A program made the position numbers and the translations under genes. The notes beneath the pieces were generated by a model. The model was given only the letters and a program-made list of their open reading frames with translations. It ran no database searches and was not told where the DNA came from. A stretch of DNA of 64,000 nt from CAXXFQ01 sp963674475 (GTDB lineage: Bacteria > Planctomycetota > Planctomycetia > Pirellulales > Thermoguttaceae): assembly GCA_963674475.2 (NCBI GenBank), contig CAXXFQ010000008.1, positions 310,001 to 374,000 on the forward strand, written 5' to 3'. This document shows positions 62,432 to 64,000 of the stretch, one piece after another (position 1 is the stretch's first letter; every line of letters starts with the position of its first letter).

Positions 62432-63439
62432 TTACTCGACGATCCTCCCTTGGCTGTCAGGTGGTTGCCGGCCGGCCGCTTTCCGCTCATTGGGGGAGTG
62501 GAGCTCCTCTTTAGTGGTGTGGAGGATGTCGGCAATCGCCTCGACCAGTAGGATGAAACGGGGGCCCGGTATGGTCGCGTAATCGTCGGTAATCGAGAAG
62601 ACGTTCCCTGTTTTCACGGCCCGCAGGCCTTCGATCTGGTTCCAGTCTCGCACAAGCGTTTCACCGGTCGGTTTTCCCTTCCCCTGATCCCAGGAGGTCA
62701 GGTCTAAGATGACTTCCGGGTCGATCTTCATGATCCCTTCGAGCGAAACCACGGGGAAGGCGACCGTCGAGTCGGCCAAGGGATTCACTCCTCCAGCCGC
62801 TTTCAAAATCGAATTGAAAAAGGGACTGTCCCCGGCCAAATAGACCGATTCCAAGCGTCCCGCTCCCAGATCGCGACTGATGCAAACCAAGACCGAACGG
62901 ACCGGTCGGTCGGCCGTGCGTCGTCGAACTTTTTCCAGCCGCGATTCGATCTTGCCACGCAGCTCGGCGGCCCGTCGGGCGACGCCACCGAGTCGGCCGA
63001 GCTGGTCGAATGAATCGAGAATCCCGTCGATCGAACGATGGTCGACTTCTACGCAAGGGATATCAAGCCGTTTTAGCGACTCCGACGCATTCCCCTCCCC
63101 TTTGAGGAGGATGATTCGATCGGGCCTGAGCGAAAGGATCGCTTCGAGATTGGGGTCGAACAGACCGCCGACTTTCGGTTTGGTTTTCACCTCGGGTGGA
63201 TAGGTGCAGAAACGGCTCACGCCAACCACTTGATCGCCCAGTCCGAGAGCAAAAAGGGTTTCGGTAATACTCGGTGCCATCGAGATGATTCGCTTGGGCG
63301 ATTCGTTTGGATTAGGCGAGCTGTGCGGCTGCTTTGGGTTTTCGCACCCGCCGAGTATACTCAGGCCGATCGCCACGAAGCCGATCGCCAGTGGCGTGAC
63401 CATACGGAAACGGAAAGGGGGCGAATTGAACCGGTTCAT
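62432..63439 (-). CDS. BtuF/FhuD-like substrate-binding lipoprotein
   Basis: 335 residues. The signal peptide ends in the lipobox ILGGC (Cys 32). RIISMAPSITETLFALGLGDQVVGVSRFCTYPPEVKTKPKVGGLFDPNLEAILSLRPDRIIL is the N-terminal lobe of the helical-backbone metal-chelate receptor family; the C-terminal lobe has GGVNPLADSTVAFPVVSLEGIMKIDPEVIL. It would bind cobalamin or a siderophore for an ABC importer that is not in the window. No cobalamin riboswitch is seen upstream. Confidence 0.9.
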   Translation of the reverse strand: MNRFNSPPFRFRMVTPLAIGFVAIGLSILGGCENPKQPHSSPNPNESPKRIISMAPSITETLFALGLGDQVVGVSRFCTYPPEVKTKPKVGGLFDPNLEAILSLRPDRIILLKGEGNASESLKRLDIPCVEVDHRSIDGILDSFDQLGRLGGVARRAAELRGKIESRLEKVRRRTADRPVRSVLVCISRDLGAGRLESVYLAGDSPFFNSILKAAGGVNPLADSTVAFPVVSLEGIMKIDPEVILDLTSWDQGKGKPTGETLVRDWNQIEGLRAVKTGNVFSITDDYATIPGPRFILLVEAIADILHTTKEELHSPNERKAAGRQPPDSQGRIVE

Positions 63440-63737
63440 GAATTATCCCAAAATTTCAAAAAATTGAAAAAACGCCGCAAAGGAGAATCGGTTTACATTC
63501 GCATACCGATCCGTTACTTTAAAGGATTCAGAATGCAACTCGGGGGGGCTACGGCCAAGGCAATCCGTCCCCTTGTTTTGAATGTAGCTTAACCGGTTTT
63601 CGCTTATAAAAATAGAACCTCCCAAGACGCCAGGGTATGGTTTTTTCTTTTGCCAAAACGGCCATTGAAAAAAATGCTTAGCCCCTTTTGGCCTGTGCCT
63701 TCCTGGTCTCAAAAACCCCCTCGCCGAGAACGCCAAC

Positions 63738-64000
63738 ATGACCCTCAAGCCCTTTCGGACTTCCTCGATCAAGCTGGTACGTACGGTATTGCTTTTCCTC
63801 TTTTTCGGAATCGTATGGCTCGGCTGTTTCAGCGGCGCGCGTGCCGCGTCCGACCTTCCGGCCGAGACGGGCGCCCCAATTCAAATAAACGATGCGTTGC
63901 GAGACCGGGCGCTCGAAACAATTCGTCAAACGATGCGCGACCAGTCGCGATGGGTCAAGGTCCACGCGGCCGAGTATCTGCTCGAGTTGGACTATCCCCA
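63738..64000 (+). CDS. Exported protein, N-terminal fragment (runs off window)
   Basis: 87 codons without a stop. A basic start and a hydrophobic segment (VRTVLLFLFFGIVWLGC) end in ARA-A, so it is an exported protein. The mature part begins with INDALRDRALETIRQTMRDQSRWVKVHAAEYLLELDYP, which looks like the first helical pair of a HEAT/PBS-lyase-type repeat protein. No identity is claimed beyond that. Confidence 0.7.
   Translation, partial: MTLKPFRTSSIKLVRTVLLFLFFGIVWLGCFSGARAASDLPAETGAPIQINDALRDRALETIRQTMRDQSRWVKVHAAEYLLELDYP

Noticed and set aside
63440..63737. Cobalamin riboswitch upstream of the BtuF-like gene
   Set aside because: No B12-box-like sequence or matching structure can be seen on the minus strand.

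Overview
This window is chromosomal DNA of a planctomycete; Pirellulales-like is my best guess, by inference only. Pointers are a secreted DUF1559 prepilin-like protein, a T5SS/PEP-CTERM repeat protein, Tat-exported sugar-isomerase-like TIM barrels, a secreted thioredoxin-YHS protein, a DUF4432 epimerase, an L17 with insertions and an acidic tail, and a ribosomal operon without rpmD (L30). Housekeeping promoters are easy to read (TTGNNN, 16-18 bp, TANNNT), and many genes end in intrinsic terminators.

Layout. 1-6.5 kb: start of a probable tgt, the thioredoxin-YHS protein, rho behind a long leader, tRNA-Ser(GGA) and a PEP-CTERM surface protein. 6.9-14.6 kb: a sugar-handling neighbourhood with a Na+/solute symporter and small partner ORF, a Tat-exported beta-domain protein, a DUF4432 epimerase-like protein, a cupin isomerase-like protein and a TIM-barrel isomerase. 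It also carries a 166-bp foldback MITE. 15.0-32.9 kb: a merged S10-spc-alpha ribosomal cluster (rpsJ, rplC, D, W, B, rpsS, rplV, rpsC, rplP, rpmC, rpsQ, rplN, X, E, rpsZ, rpsH, rplF, R, rpsE, rplO, secY, adk, map, rpmJ, rpsM, K, D, rpoA, rplQ). It is punctuated by a terminator after secY and a new promoter before rpmJ.

33-44 kb: accessory and carbohydrate genes. These are an HEXXH metallopeptidase-like protein, a HAD phosphatase, a GH78 rhamnosidase with a 15-bp tandem array in its leader, DedA, DUF1559 and GH32 fructan hydrolase. The GH32 gene is divergent from a GntR/LacI-type regulator whose promoter carries two palindromes. tRNA-Ala(GGC) follows. 44-52 kb: a secreted thioredoxin-fold protein lacking CXXC, a secreted unknown of 623 aa, an SDR, a PAS-GAF-receiver protein without a kinase, and a cold-shock protein. 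51.8-64 kb: gap, a Tat-exported TIM barrel, gcvPB without gcvPA, a ThDP decarboxylase, GNAT, an SO_0444-type metal efflux permease, GDPD, csrA, rpsR, a BtuF-like lipoprotein and the start of another exported protein.

The genes fit a free-living heterotroph that degrades plant or algal oligosaccharides (rhamnosides, fructans), takes up the sugars with Na+ symport, and isomerises and oxidises them through GAPDH and ThDP enzymes. Many proteins are exported by Sec or Tat. I see no CRISPR array, prophage or complete transposase. All family assignments rest on motif reading of the translated sequence, without database searches.
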